Positions 48,969-58,074 of a DNA stretch of 64,000 nt are shown here, in pieces; within the stretch, counting starts at the first letter, position 1, and each line of letters opens with the position of its first letter. Source of the stretch: JACCZX01 sp963710675. Its GTDB lineage: Bacteria > Pseudomonadota > Gammaproteobacteria > Burkholderiales > Burkholderiaceae_F. Below the pieces are notes generated by a model. The model was not told where the DNA came from and did no database searches. It saw only the letters and a list, made by a program, of their open reading frames with translations. The position numbers and the translations under genes were made by a program. The stretch is from the NCBI GenBank assembly GCA_963710675.1, contig CAVQBE010000015.1, forward strand, positions 62,001-126,000, written 5' to 3'.

Positions 48969-49840
48969 AGGCCGATCGCGCTAGCAGCACCTCGAAGCTC
49001 ATTGCGGCAAGCACCGTCTTGCTTAGCAGCGATCCACGGACGGCAGCGCTCGTTGCCCCAGATGCGGCGAAATGGTGCCGGACGCTGTTGTCGACCTGTG
49101 CCAACGATCGTCTGCTTGCCGCAAGTGCGGCCTGGCCGCTGACGCGTTGGATGTGGCGACGCTTAGAACGACTCGTGCAGCCAGGCATCATCGCGCACTA
49201 TTGGCACCGCAAGCATTGGATCGAAAAGCGCTGCCGCACAGCGATTGCCAACGGAACCCAACGTGTAGTTGTTGCTGGCGCCGGCTTCGATACTTTGGCA
49301 TTGCGCCTCGCTACGCAATTTCCACAAGTCGAATTTGTTGAGATCGATCATCCGGCAACGCAACGCGAGAAGCGCGCGGCGATAGCGAGGAATGGCAACG
49401 GCCCTGCCGCAGGCGGCAATTTGAGCTTCATTTCCTCTGACTTCGGCATCGAACCAGTGCCGGTTAGCAGCTTCGATGATGGAACAACGTCGCTGCTGAT
49501 CATGGAAGGCCTGCTGATGTACCTGACGCCGCAGAAAGTCGATCAACTGTTTGCGGCACTGGGGCAATTTGCATCGCCGATCCAGGTCCTGTTCAGCTTC
49601 ATGACGCAGTGGGACGACGGCAGTTGCGGCTTTCGCCCACGCAGCCGATGGGTTGAACGCTGGTTAGCTTCACGCGACGAGACATTCACGTGGTCGATCC
49701 GCTCTGCCACCCTGGAGTCCTACCTTCGAAACTTTGGTTTGTTGATAGAGCAACGGGCAACGACGCAAGACTTAGCCGCGCTTCAAGGCTCGATTAACTT
49801 GAACCTTAAGGGGGAGGAACTCGTGTTGTGTAGAAATTAA
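48965..49840 (+). CDS. Class I SAM-dependent methyltransferase, LCM-like
   Basis: About 291 residues, leucine-carboxyl-methyltransferase-like family. The SAM motif is VVVAGAGFDTLALRLA, followed by FVEIDHPATQREK and LLIMEGLLMYLTP. Family-like sequence (KADRASSTSKLIAASTVLL) extends upstream of the first common start codon (TTG 49019) to a CTG at 48965 that overlaps the upstream TGA. A non-canonical CTG start or a base error is implied; a TGA in frame at 48953 excludes anything longer. Confidence 0.8.
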   Translation: MKADRASSTSKLIAASTVLLSSDPRTAALVAPDAAKWCRTLLSTCANDRLLAASAAWPLTRWMWRRLERLVQPGIIAHYWHRKHWIEKRCRTAIANGTQRVVVAGAGFDTLALRLATQFPQVEFVEIDHPATQREKRAAIARNGNGPAAGGNLSFISSDFGIEPVPVSSFDDGTTSLLIMEGLLMYLTPQKVDQLFAALGQFASPIQVLFSFMTQWDDGSCGFRPRSRWVERWLASRDETFTWSIRSATLESYLRNFGLLIEQRATTQDLAALQGSINLNLKGEELVLCRN

Positions 49841-50049
49841 CTCGCGACACGGAATGACGCCCGCGGCGCGACCGTAACTTAGTCGAAAGACGCATACTTC
49901 TAGCGCCTACCTAAGGCACCAACGCCTCAATTGAGGCCGGCAACGGGCCGTTTTCTTCGGCTTTTCCCTAGCAGCGACGCGCGATGCTAGGGGCTGCCTC
50001 GCCGAGAGACTTCATCCCAGACGTCGGTGCGGCTCTAAGGACCGTAAAA

Positions 50050-51522
50050 ATGAAGCTCCTTCAGATGCTTCCTGTCTCCCCAAAAGCAGCGATCGTGGCA
50101 ATCAGCCTTTTGGTACCTATGGCGGTTAACTACGATCTGATCTTTCAGATGTTCTTCGCTGCGCCTCAATCGACAACTGCAGGTGCAATCACGCCGGTTA
50201 CTCAGAGTCCAGGGCAAAAACCAACTCAACCAGCCCTTGACGCTTTGGAGCGCTCTGCAGAGGGGGGAAATGTTGCAGATCAGTTGAAGCTGGCGGCCAA
50301 GTACTCGACCGGTGAAGGAGTCGTCAAGGACCAGGCAGAGGCTTCTCGTTGGTATCTACGGGCCGCCGAGGCCGGCGATGTGCAGGCAATGTTTGAAGTG
50401 AGTTTGCGCCACAGACATGGTTACGGCCTTGCGAAGAACACGGCCATTTCAAACGCATGGCGTCAGCGGGCTGCGAGCGGGGGTCATCCTGAGGCCGCGT
50501 ACGAAGTGGCTCGTACATATGGAACTATTGACCGCAGAGGGGCTGTCATCTCAAATGAAAGGGCCGTTGAAATTGCTGAAAGCTCGAAGCAGCTTGTGAT
50601 GTGGCTCACTCGCGCGAGCGAATCGGGTTCTACAGTGGCTAAGCATGAGCTGGCAATGGTTCGCCTCTTCGGCATTTACAAAGATGGCGCGGTCAAGACC
50701 GACTATTTGGTCCCATTGCCAAGTGGCATGCGCTCAGCCCTACAACTATTGACAGAAAATGCAGAAGCCGGCTCTTGGCAGTCGCAATATGCGTTGGCAG
50801 AGCTTTATCAGGTTGGCTACGGCGATATCCGTCCAGATTCAACTGAATCTAATAAGTGGTGGCAACGCCTAGACGCACAAGAGGACGCCACGATCCAGTT
50901 GAGTGTTGGCAGATATTTTCTAGCCGGCGACCCGAAGCGATACGGGGTCGGCGACAAGAAGTGGATGGGCAAAGCCCTGTCTTATGACGAAACCAACGGG
51001 CTCGCTTTCGAATGGTTTGGCCGTGCAGCCGCACAGCTAAACCCAGACGCAATCCGGGAGCTCGCTGCAATGAATTACAACGGCATTGGAACTCCAAAGA
51101 ATTTATCAAGGGCATTCCCGCTTTATCGGAAAGCTGCCGAACTTGGGCAAGTGGATGCCATGTATGAGCTCGGTATTGCCTACATTAATGGAATCGGCGT
51201 TGAAAGGGACTATTCAAGCGCGCTGCGTTGGCTCGGCCGGTCAGCTGCCTATGGAGACGCTTATGGCAGAAACCGTGTTCGCTCAAAGGCGCAGAACGCT
51301 ATCGGCAGCATCTACGAGAATGGATATGGCGTTACCAGCGACTTGGCGCTCGCCTATGCCTGGTACTCGCTGGCGTCTGCTGGCAGCTCAGAAGAAGAAA
51401 GCAAAGATTTGCTTCGTGTGCAGCAGAAATTAACAGCTGATGAGCTAGTCCGGGCGCGCAGCATTGCCAGCGCGAGTACCAGCGCATTCAGCCCAATGGG
51501 TTCCTACAATAAGGTGAACTAG
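50050..51522 (+). CDS. Sel1-repeat membrane-anchored protein
   Basis: Protein of 490 residues. ATG 50050 is followed by one hydrophobic helix (AAIVAISLLVPMAV, about 14-32), then Sel1-type TPR repeats, for example KYSTGEGVVKDQAEASRWYL, NYNGIGTPKNLSRAFPLYRK and YINGIGVERDYSSALRWLG, and ENGYGVTSDLALAYAWYSLA at the end. Such proteins bind partners in signalling or envelope processes. Codon use and base composition look lower in GC than the neighbours. No ribosome site is obvious. Function unknown. Confidence 0.82.
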   Translation: MKLLQMLPVSPKAAIVAISLLVPMAVNYDLIFQMFFAAPQSTTAGAITPVTQSPGQKPTQPALDALERSAEGGNVADQLKLAAKYSTGEGVVKDQAEASRWYLRAAEAGDVQAMFEVSLRHRHGYGLAKNTAISNAWRQRAASGGHPEAAYEVARTYGTIDRRGAVISNERAVEIAESSKQLVMWLTRASESGSTVAKHELAMVRLFGIYKDGAVKTDYLVPLPSGMRSALQLLTENAEAGSWQSQYALAELYQVGYGDIRPDSTESNKWWQRLDAQEDATIQLSVGRYFLAGDPKRYGVGDKKWMGKALSYDETNGLAFEWFGRAAAQLNPDAIRELAAMNYNGIGTPKNLSRAFPLYRKAAELGQVDAMYELGIAYINGIGVERDYSSALRWLGRSAAYGDAYGRNRVRSKAQNAIGSIYENGYGVTSDLALAYAWYSLASAGSSEEESKDLLRVQQKLTADELVRARSIASASTSAFSPMGSYNKVN

Positions 51523-51624
51523 CGCCAGTCCAATTGAGAAAGCGCATCATCTCGGTGCGCGAGACTCAACGTTGTGGACTCGGCGCTACAGGCATTTGCG
51601 CGAGCAGATCGTAGTGCGCGGCAC

Positions 51625-52128
51625 TTAAGTCCCGACGCCGGTTCGAGTTCGGCCGCAACCTGCCGCGCCGCTATTCGAGTACTCCCATGTAATTGCCGAC
51701 GCACTTACTGTCGGCGTCATTGCGACGACGCAGCCCAGGGCAGTGTTTGCAGTGCCAGTGATTACGATCTCGGCAGGCGCGGCGCTGCCAACTGTGACCG
51801 GCATTGCCATATAAGGCGAATCGGCCGGACCTGGCGGCGTGTACCCTAACGGCAAGAAAGCATTCGCAATCAGAAAAGCGACGTCATTGCAGGTGGTTGC
51901 GTTGACCGTATTGTTGTTGAACTGTGCACACTCCGCGATTGCCATCTTAAGCGTCGTCACTCGCACTATGTTGTCCGACCAACGCGCCCGAACGGCGTAG
52001 TTCACGTATTGCGGAATGGAGATTGACGTCAAGATGCTGATGATCGACATAACTATCATCAGCTCGATTAATGTATAGCCGTGCTCCAACCGGCTTTCAA
52101 ACACAGGGCGGCAGACGCGCTTACTCAT
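51625..52128 (-). CDS. Type IV pilin (PilE/PilA-like)
   Basis: Major-pilin-like protein of 167 residues. The prepilin peptidase site is HG|YTLIELMIVMSIISIL, with Glu5 of the mature chain conserved and a long hydrophobic helix. ATG 52128 gives a 17-residue leader; an earlier in-frame start at 52158 is possible. Four Cys (ECAQF, TTCND, LGCVV, AAGCGR) could form two disulfides. It would assemble into type IV pili for motility, adhesion or DNA uptake; no pilus machinery is in the window. Confidence 0.85.
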   Translation of the reverse strand: MSKRVCRPVFESRLEHGYTLIELMIVMSIISILTSISIPQYVNYAVRARWSDNIVRVTTLKMAIAECAQFNNNTVNATTCNDVAFLIANAFLPLGYTPPGPADSPYMAMPVTVGSAAPAEIVITGTANTALGCVVAMTPTVSASAITWEYSNSGAAGCGRTRTGVGT

Positions 52129-52278
52129 CCTGACAGCATATCGACAAAGCCGAATCAAATTTCACGGGTTAACGAGAAGAGAAGCGTCGATTTAGTGCCC
52201 CTTTACGACTAATCGCCTATTGGAGCCACGACCCGTTCTAGTTGCGGCCTCACTCGGTTGAGCGAATTGCCATTTCAA

Positions 52279-52354
52279 TGGCGTCCCCAAGGGGATTCGA
52301 ACCCCTGTACTCACCGTGAAAGGGTGATGTCCTAGGCCTCTAGACGATGGGGAC
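52279..52354 (-). tRNA. tRNA-Glu (UUC)
   Basis: A 76-nt cloverleaf with encoded CCA. The acceptor stem GTCCCCA pairs with TGGGGAC, the anticodon loop is CTTTCAC (anticodon TTC) and the T loop is TTCGAAT. It is in the same orientation as the tRNA-Ala gene 12 nt upstream, so the pair is probably one transcript. Confidence 0.97.
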
Positions 52355-52366
52355 TTAGAACGTAAT

Positions 52367-52442
<76 letters not shown>

Positions 52443-52503
52443 ACACGCGAGGCGCGGATTATAGCCACGCCTCGCCCACCGTCGTTAGCCGGGAAGCTGG
52501 CGA

Positions 52504-52893
52504 TCAGTGCGATCGGGCGTAGTCGATCATTCCCTGGAAGTCGACAACGATTGCCGGCTCGTCGCCGACGACCCACGCATCGTGGCCCGATGGCAGCAGC
52601 GACACATCGCCAGGGCGGCAATCAAACTCGGTGCCGTCGTCCATCTTGATGCGCAACACGCCGGCAATGTGATACTGGAAGTGCGGCGCATCGCAGCTCT
52701 TGGTTTTGGCAATCGGCTGCACCGAAGTCGACCAGCGCCATCCCGGCTCGAAGATCGCACGGCCCACGGTTGCGCCGCCGATGTTGATCAGCTCGACACG
52801 ACCGCTGGGAAATTCGCGCACTTCGTCGGGGTGCGAGAAATTTTTCCACTCGGCCGTTTCGTCAAGCTGTTCAACTGCATGTGAATGGTTCAT
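52504..52893 (-). CDS. Cupin domain protein
   Basis: Single-cupin protein of 129 residues. The barrel motifs are IFEPGWRWSTSV and DAPHFQYHIAGVLRIKMDDG, then FDCRPGDVSLLPSGHDAWVVG. The His residues in the first motif and GHDAW could bind a metal, though the classical His set is incomplete. It overlaps the upstream PPOX-like gene by 4 nt (ATGA). Probably the last gene of the TetR-headed cluster. Role unknown. Confidence 0.82.
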   Translation of the reverse strand: MNHSHAVEQLDETAEWKNFSHPDEVREFPSGRVELINIGGATVGRAIFEPGWRWSTSVQPIAKTKSCDAPHFQYHIAGVLRIKMDDGTEFDCRPGDVSLLPSGHDAWVVGDEPAIVVDFQGMIDYARSH

Positions 52894-53513
52894 GGCTCCT
52901 CCTTGTGTACAACGGTCTGGGTTGGATCTGCTACCGGCAGAACATCGGCGAATGCTTCAAAGCGCTTCCAAGCTGGCTCCGGCGGTACATAGCCGGCGCG
53001 TGGCACATAGGGCGACGCCTCGACCGTCTGCATTCGATGGATATAGCGCGGACAATTCGGAAAAATGTGTGTTGCACGCACGCGCACGATCAACTGTGCG
53101 CCGGCGAATTGCTCGAGCAGCGGGTCATCGAGCTGGATAAAGCTGGTTCCATGCACGCGCAACCGGCGCGGCTTCTCGAAGTCGATGAATAGCAGCGCAA
53201 TCGCGGGGTTCACGAGCACATTGCCCAGGCTGCGGAACATGCCATTGCCGTCGTAGCTGGGAAACGCGACCTCGTTGACGTCGGTCAGTCTTACGAACCC
53301 CGCAGCACCGCCCTTGTAAGAGCAGTCCGGCCTGCCGTCGGTATCCGCGGTCGCAATGAAGAACAATGTTCGGCTCTCGATGAACGCTCGGTCCTCGTCG
53401 GTGAACTCGGTCCGAGACAGCTTGTCCACCAGACGGTCGGCAAGGCGCCGCGTATCGAACCGATCCTGCAGCCGGCGCATGCCTGTGTGGTACGCGTCTC
53501 CCGGCGCGACCAT
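52890..53513 (-). CDS. Pyridoxamine 5'-phosphate oxidase-family protein
   Basis: Flavin-binding split-barrel protein of 207 residues. TLFFIATADTDGRPDCSYKG and IALLFIDFEKPRRLRVHG are typical of PPOX-like flavoproteins that bind FMN or F420 and reduce small molecules, rather than PdxH itself. It starts 1 nt after the VOC gene's stop and overlaps the cupin gene, so these three form an operon. Confidence 0.85.
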   Translation of the reverse strand: MVAPGDAYHTGMRRLQDRFDTRRLADRLVDKLSRTEFTDEDRAFIESRTLFFIATADTDGRPDCSYKGGAAGFVRLTDVNEVAFPSYDGNGMFRSLGNVLVNPAIALLFIDFEKPRRLRVHGTSFIQLDDPLLEQFAGAQLIVRVRATHIFPNCPRYIHRMQTVEASPYVPRAGYVPPEPAWKRFEAFADVLPVADPTQTVVHKEEP

Positions 53514-53514
53514 T

Positions 53515-53895
53515 TCAGGCTACGTCCTCGTGCAGACAGAGGATGTTGCCCTCGGTGTCTTCGAACCATGCTGCCTTTTCCGAGCCGAGCACGCACACAT
53601 GATCGATCGTTTTGAATCCCGGAAAGTCGTAATCAGCAAACTTGACGCCGCGCGACTTCAATGTAGTTATGGCGCCGCTGATGCTGTCGACCTTGAAGCT
53701 CAGGGCCGTGTGCTCGGCCTTTGTTCCTTCGGCCTTCGGAAACAATGCGACCTCAGTGCCGCCGCAGCGGTAGATGAACTTGCCGTCGGGCCGCAATCCC
53801 TGCGGCTCGAGGCCAAGTCGCTCTTCGTAGAACCGTCGCGCTCGCGGCAGATCCTTGACCGGCAACATGCACGTGACTTGCGATTGCGAAAGCAT
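53515..53895 (-). CDS. VOC (glyoxalase/dioxygenase-fold) protein
   Basis: Protein of 126 residues. ATG 53895 is preferred because AGGAG lies just upstream. The paired beta-alpha-beta-beta-beta units are visible: PVKDLPRARRFYEERLGLE, EHTALSFKV, and the closing AAWFEDTEGNILCLHE with a metal-ligand Glu. Glyoxalase, dioxygenase or resistance roles are all possible. It is 71 nt downstream of the TetR gene. Confidence 0.85.
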   Translation of the reverse strand: MLSQSQVTCMLPVKDLPRARRFYEERLGLEPQGLRPDGKFIYRCGGTEVALFPKAEGTKAEHTALSFKVDSISGAITTLKSRGVKFADYDFPGFKTIDHVCVLGSEKAAWFEDTEGNILCLHEDVA

Positions 53896-53966
53896 ATGTG
53901 CTCCTCGTTCAATATGCGTCACGATGACGCACCGGCGACATGCCGGCTAGGCGCAGGATTGCGTAC

Positions 53967-54536
53967 TCACCTGAAAAGCTCCGCGAGCGAGCGATTAGCC
54001 GCCGCCTCGAAACGCGACACCTCGCCAAAAGAGCGCGCCAGCATCATCGCGCCTTCGAGCGAGCCGACCAGCGCGCGAGCGACTTCATGCGCTGGGCCTG
54101 AAAACTTCAACTCACCCGCTTTCTGACCTTGCTTCAGCACCGCGGTCAGCCAGCGCTCGTTTTCGTCGAAGAAGTGTTTCATCTCATCCTTCATCGGCTT
54201 CGGCAGTGTTGCGTATTCGGCGGCGAGCATCCCGCACAGACACATGCGGTTTTTGCGCAGCACGTCTGCATAAATCTCCGCGTATCGCTTCAGTTTCTCG
54301 CGCGCAGATGTACTGGTCCCGTCGATCGCGCCGAGAGCGGCCAGAAAGTTTTTTTCGTACCGCTCGATTAGGCGCTGACCCAGCTCTGCCTTGGCCGGAA
54401 AGTGATAGTGCAAGCTGGCCTTGGTGACGCCGAGCGTGGTCGCTATGTCGGCGTAGCTGAAGCCGTTAAAGCCGCGCGTCTGCACCAGGCGCTCGGCTGT
54501 ATCCAATATCCGCTGCGACGTGTCTGCTCTAACCAC
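53967..54536 (-). CDS. TetR family repressor
   Basis: Protein of 189 residues. The DNA-binding domain is SQRILDTAERLVQTRGFNGFS, with recognition helix VTKASLHYHFPAKAEL. The C-terminal domain contains CLCGMLAAEYATLP, resembling AcrR/NemR-like regulators whose Cys sense electrophiles (inference). The start is GTG 54536. Palindromes lie just upstream (54574-54628). It probably controls itself and the VOC/PPOX/cupin genes downstream. Confidence 0.9.
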   Translation of the reverse strand: MVRADTSQRILDTAERLVQTRGFNGFSYADIATTLGVTKASLHYHFPAKAELGQRLIERYEKNFLAALGAIDGTSTSAREKLKRYAEIYADVLRKNRMCLCGMLAAEYATLPKPMKDEMKHFFDENERWLTAVLKQGQKAGELKFSGPAHEVARALVGSLEGAMMLARSFGEVSRFEAAANRSLAELFR

Positions 54537-54573
54537 CGATATCTCTCCTCGCAGCGTGAATATATCTGCTTAC

Positions 54574-54628
54574 CTACTAGTCAATAAGTTACTTACCACT
54601 TGGTAGAAAGTCAACAGTTGACTAGTAG
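54574..54628. promoter_or_regulatory. Candidate TetR operator region
   Basis: CTACTAGTCAA (54574-54584) and TTGACTAGTAG (54618-54628) are perfect inverted repeats, and AGTCAACAGTTGACT (54609-54623) is a perfect palindrome around a central A. TACCACTTGGTA (about 54594-54605) is a near-palindrome. They sit 38-92 nt upstream of the TetR start in an AT-rich stretch, the expected place for autoregulation. No other gene lies in 54537-54702. Confidence 0.55.
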
Positions 54629-54702
54629 CAGATCAGAGAAGTCATCGCTGCGGCGCCGCAACAAGTTGTAAACGCCGCAGCGCGGCGTGACCATGGGCAG
54701 GA

Positions 54703-56143
54703 TTACGTACGCGGGGGACTGGATGGGACTATTAGCGGACCGCTACGGATCTCGAGCGCGCGATCGATTCGATCGATCACCTTGTCGCGGCCGATAAGTT
54801 CGAGCACTGCATCAATCGACGGCGTTTGCGTTCGACCGGTGACTGCGACACGCAGCGGCCCGGCGACCTGCGGCATCTTGAGCTTCAGCTCGCTGACGAT
54901 CTGCTTGATCGCGCCGTGTAGCGCGGTGCGCTCCCACGTGAGGCCAGACGCACGATCGAGGAAGGCTTGCACTGCTGCGCGGCCGAAGTCATTCAAATGC
55001 TCCGCCAACAAGCCGCGATCCATTTCAGGCTCGACGTAAAACAGCGAACGCTGCGTCGGCAAGCTCGTTCAGCGTGCGCGATCGATCCTTCAACAGCGCG
55101 ATTACCTTTTGCAGGGCTGGGCCGACAGCAAGCGTGCCGCCGCGAGCTTCGATCCGCCCCGCAACGAGATCTGCCAGTCGACTATCGTCGGCTTCCTTGA
55201 TGTACTCGCCATTGAGCCACATCAACTTGTCGAGGTTATATTGCGCGGGCGCTCGGTTGACGTGCTGCAAATCGAACCATTCAATCAGCTGCTCGCGCGT
55301 GAATTTTTCCTCGTCGCCATGGCTCCAGCCAAGGCGCGCCAGGTAATTGAATAATGCTTCCGGCAGAAAGCCGTCGTCATCGTATTGAAGGACACTGACT
55401 GCTCCATGGCGCTTCGATAACTTACTGCCGTCCGGCGCGAGAATCAGCGGAAGATGCCCGAACTGAGGAGCCATCATGCCGAGCGCGCGATATAAGTTGA
55501 TCTGCCGCGGTGTGTTGTTGATGTGTTCTTCACCGCGGAGCACGTGCGAAATACGCATGTCGGCGTCATCGACAACCACAGCAAAGTTGTATGTCGGCAT
55601 CCAGTCGCTGCGGGCGATCACCAGATCATCGAGCTCACGGTTGGAGATGCTGATCGGCCCCTTGACCAGATCATTCCACTGGACATCGCCGTCGTCGGGG
55701 TTACGAAAGCGAAACACCGGCTGCACGTTTTCGGGCGGTGTATTGCCGCGCGCATTCTCGGGCCGCCACCGGCCGTCGTAGCGGGGCTTCTCGTTGCGTG
55801 CGATCTGCGCCTCGCGCAGCGCTTCGAGCTCGTCCTTGCTCGCGTAGCAGCGATACGCATGGCCGTCGGCCAGCATTTGCTCGAGTACTTCACGGTAGCG
55901 CGCCAGACGCTCGGTCTGCCGTACCGGCCCTTCGTCGTAATCAAGCTCGAGCCAGCGCATGCTCTGAAGGATGACCTGCACCGCGTGTTCGGTAGAACGC
56001 TCGGCGTCGGTGTCTTCGATGCGCAAAATGAACTTGCCGCCGTGGTGGCGCGCAAACGCCCAGCAGAACAGCGCGGTGCGCGCGGTGCCTAGATGCAGCA
56101 TGCCGGTCGGGCTCGGTGCGATCCGCGTTCTGACTTCGCTCAT
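54703..56143 (-). CDS. gltX: Glutamyl-tRNA synthetase, frameshifted
   Basis: Class I synthetase of about 480 residues that charges tRNA-Glu. From ATG 56143 (MSEVRTRIAPSPTG) the HIGH-type motif is GMLHLGTART, and the KMSKS-type motif is GSKLSKRHG near residue 245. Near 55040-55060 the frame changes at a T4 run between ADAAFAVL and FYVEPEMDRG; the anticodon-binding C-terminus (LRVAVTGRTQTPSIDAVLELIG) follows. Length 1441 nt is one base over. An essential gene, so an assembly error is likely. Confidence 0.95.
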
Positions 56144-56164
56144 GCATGCATGGTAACTTGCCGC

Positions 56165-57697
56165 ATGGTCGACAAACTGATCGTCACCAATCGCGCGGCG
56201 TTGCGCAGAAAGTACGGCGCGCGAGGTCTTGCCAAGGTGATGGCGGGCGTAAATGTGCTGATTGCAGCCGATCGCAGCAGAGGCCTCACAACACGCCTGA
56301 TTGCTCTCGACAGCGCAGAGATGAAGCGCTATGGGCCACCGGTCACCGATGCATCTAGCGCGCGGCAGAACAAGCGTGCGATCGACTCGCTTCATCGCGC
56401 GTTGCACCCGCACTATCTGTTGATTCTCGGATCGATCGACGTCGTCCCGCATCAGAATCCGAAGAACCCGGTATTCGTCGACGATCAGGAAGACGATCCG
56501 GTAGCGTGGGGTGATCTGCCGTATGCATGCGATGTGCCGTACTCGCGCGACATTGCAAAGTTCATCGGTCCCACGCGAGTGATTGGACGCTTGCCGGATA
56601 TGTCCGGAGCGAAGGAGCCGTCGCACCTGCTGGCGTGTCTCAACGTGGCAGCAACCTACAAGTCGCGGCCGCTCGCGCAGTATCTGAATTACTTTGCGCT
56701 GTCGGCGCAGGTGTGGGAACGGTCCACTGCGCTGTCGCTGGCCAATATTTTCGGTAGTGCGAGCGGGCTCCTGCTGGCACCGCCTACGAGCAGCCGCAGT
56801 GCAAGCCGCAAGCTCGGCCCACGCAGCCATTTCATCAATTGCCATGGCGCACTTGCGGACCCGCGCTTTTACGGCGAGGACAGGCGTGGCATGCCTGTGG
56901 CTCTTGACTCGAAAGACTTACGCGGCCGTATTCGCGAAGGCACCGTCGCAGCGGTCGAGTGCTGTTATGGGGCGGAGCTGTATGACTCTGTCGCACTCAA
57001 CCTGCCCGCCTCCATTTGTCAGACGTATATGGCGCAGGGCGCGTACGGCTACTTCGGCAGTACAACGATTGCCTACGGGCCTGCGGAGGGCAACGGCGCC
57101 GCGGATTTGATCACGCAATTCTTCTTGCTCGAAGTGCAGGCCGGGAATTCTGTCGGCCTCGCGGCGCTGAAAGCGCAGCAGCGGTACGTGGAACAAGCCA
57201 ACGAGCTCGATCCGATTGATTTGAAGACGCTCGCACAGTTCTACTTGCTGGGCGATCCCAGCGTGCAACCCGTCAAGGTACCGTCTGCTACGCACTCACC
57301 GCCTTCGGCTTCCGTCGCTGTCGCAAAGCGCAGCGTACGGGCAGCCCGGCGCGCAAACACGGAGCGCGTCGGGGAGCTGCTGCAGGGCAAGCCCACTGCC
57401 GCGCATCCCGCAGCAGCGAAGCCATCGGCAAGCGTTCGCCGCGAGCTGAATCAGATCGCGCGGCAGGTTGGGGCTTTACCCGCAGCCAAGTTCACCGCTT
57501 TCGCCGTTGAATGCGCTCGTCGATCAGGGAGTGCGAAGCGCATCGTGCGCGGCACCAACGGTGTCGCGGCCAGATACCACCTGCTAGTAACGACCGCCGA
57601 TCATCTAACCAAGGCTGACGTGGGCTCGCGCGTGGCGGTCATTGCTCGCGAGGCGAGCGAGCGCATCGTCGCTTACCGCGTCTATTACCAGCGCTGA
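56165..57697 (+). CDS. C25-like (gingipain/caspase-fold) peptidase
   Basis: Protein of 510 residues. The caspase-like catalytic pair is visible: His227 in FINCHGAL and a Cys dyad candidate Cys266/Cys267 in AAVECCYGAELYD, the order seen in peptidase C25. Upstream strands (HYLLILGSIDVVPHQ) and a LPYACDVPYS segment fit the domain. There is no signal peptide, so unlike secreted gingipains it appears cytoplasmic. Residues about 385-510 are an Ala/Arg-rich linker and an unrecognised domain. ATG 56165 is 21 nt from the divergent gltX start. It overlaps the next gene (TGATG). Confidence 0.75.
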   Translation: MVDKLIVTNRAALRRKYGARGLAKVMAGVNVLIAADRSRGLTTRLIALDSAEMKRYGPPVTDASSARQNKRAIDSLHRALHPHYLLILGSIDVVPHQNPKNPVFVDDQEDDPVAWGDLPYACDVPYSRDIAKFIGPTRVIGRLPDMSGAKEPSHLLACLNVAATYKSRPLAQYLNYFALSAQVWERSTALSLANIFGSASGLLLAPPTSSRSASRKLGPRSHFINCHGALADPRFYGEDRRGMPVALDSKDLRGRIREGTVAAVECCYGAELYDSVALNLPASICQTYMAQGAYGYFGSTTIAYGPAEGNGAADLITQFFLLEVQAGNSVGLAALKAQQRYVEQANELDPIDLKTLAQFYLLGDPSVQPVKVPSATHSPPSASVAVAKRSVRAARRANTERVGELLQGKPTAAHPAAAKPSASVRRELNQIARQVGALPAAKFTAFAVECARRSGSAKRIVRGTNGVAARYHLLVTTADHLTKADVGSRVAVIAREASERIVAYRVYYQR

Positions 57698-57993
57698 TGG
57701 TGACACGCAAAAAAACGCCCGGCGAGCACGGGATGAAGACCGAGCCCACGCGCGTTCATGCGCTTCGTGGCCGCGTCGCTGAAGGCCCGTTCGCACGCGG
57801 AAGCAAGAGTGAGCAGATTGCTGTTTTTCTGGAGACGGGTGCGGCACGTTACGTATTGCGCCGCCGCGACGGACCCGCGTTCGCCGATCAAACGTTGCAC
57901 GAGCTGGTCGGTTGCAACGTTGAATGCGACGGCATCGTCACGTCGTACGTGCTGATCGCCGATCGCATCCAGACCATCAGCGGGCCAGCCTAG
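57697..57993 (+). CDS. Small protein coupled to the C25-like peptidase
   Basis: Protein of 98 residues, starting on the TGATG overlap with the peptidase gene. After a basic N-terminus, HALRGRVAEGPFARGSKSE, AVFLETGAARYVLRRRDG and VECDGIVTSYVLIADRIQ alternate beta strands, a pattern suggesting a small OB-fold-like barrel. An internal ATG at 57733 could also start it. The one-base overlap implies coupled translation and a partner role: inhibitor, adaptor or substrate of the peptidase (inference). No known family is assigned. Confidence 0.65.
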   Translation: MVTRKKTPGEHGMKTEPTRVHALRGRVAEGPFARGSKSEQIAVFLETGAARYVLRRRDGPAFADQTLHELVGCNVECDGIVTSYVLIADRIQTISGPA

Positions 57994-58074
57994 GACTTGT
58001 CGGCGCGCGGCAGATGATTCTGCGGATTTCCGTAGTGCCGATACGCGGATCTGTTCGCACCTGGAAGCGTGTAC

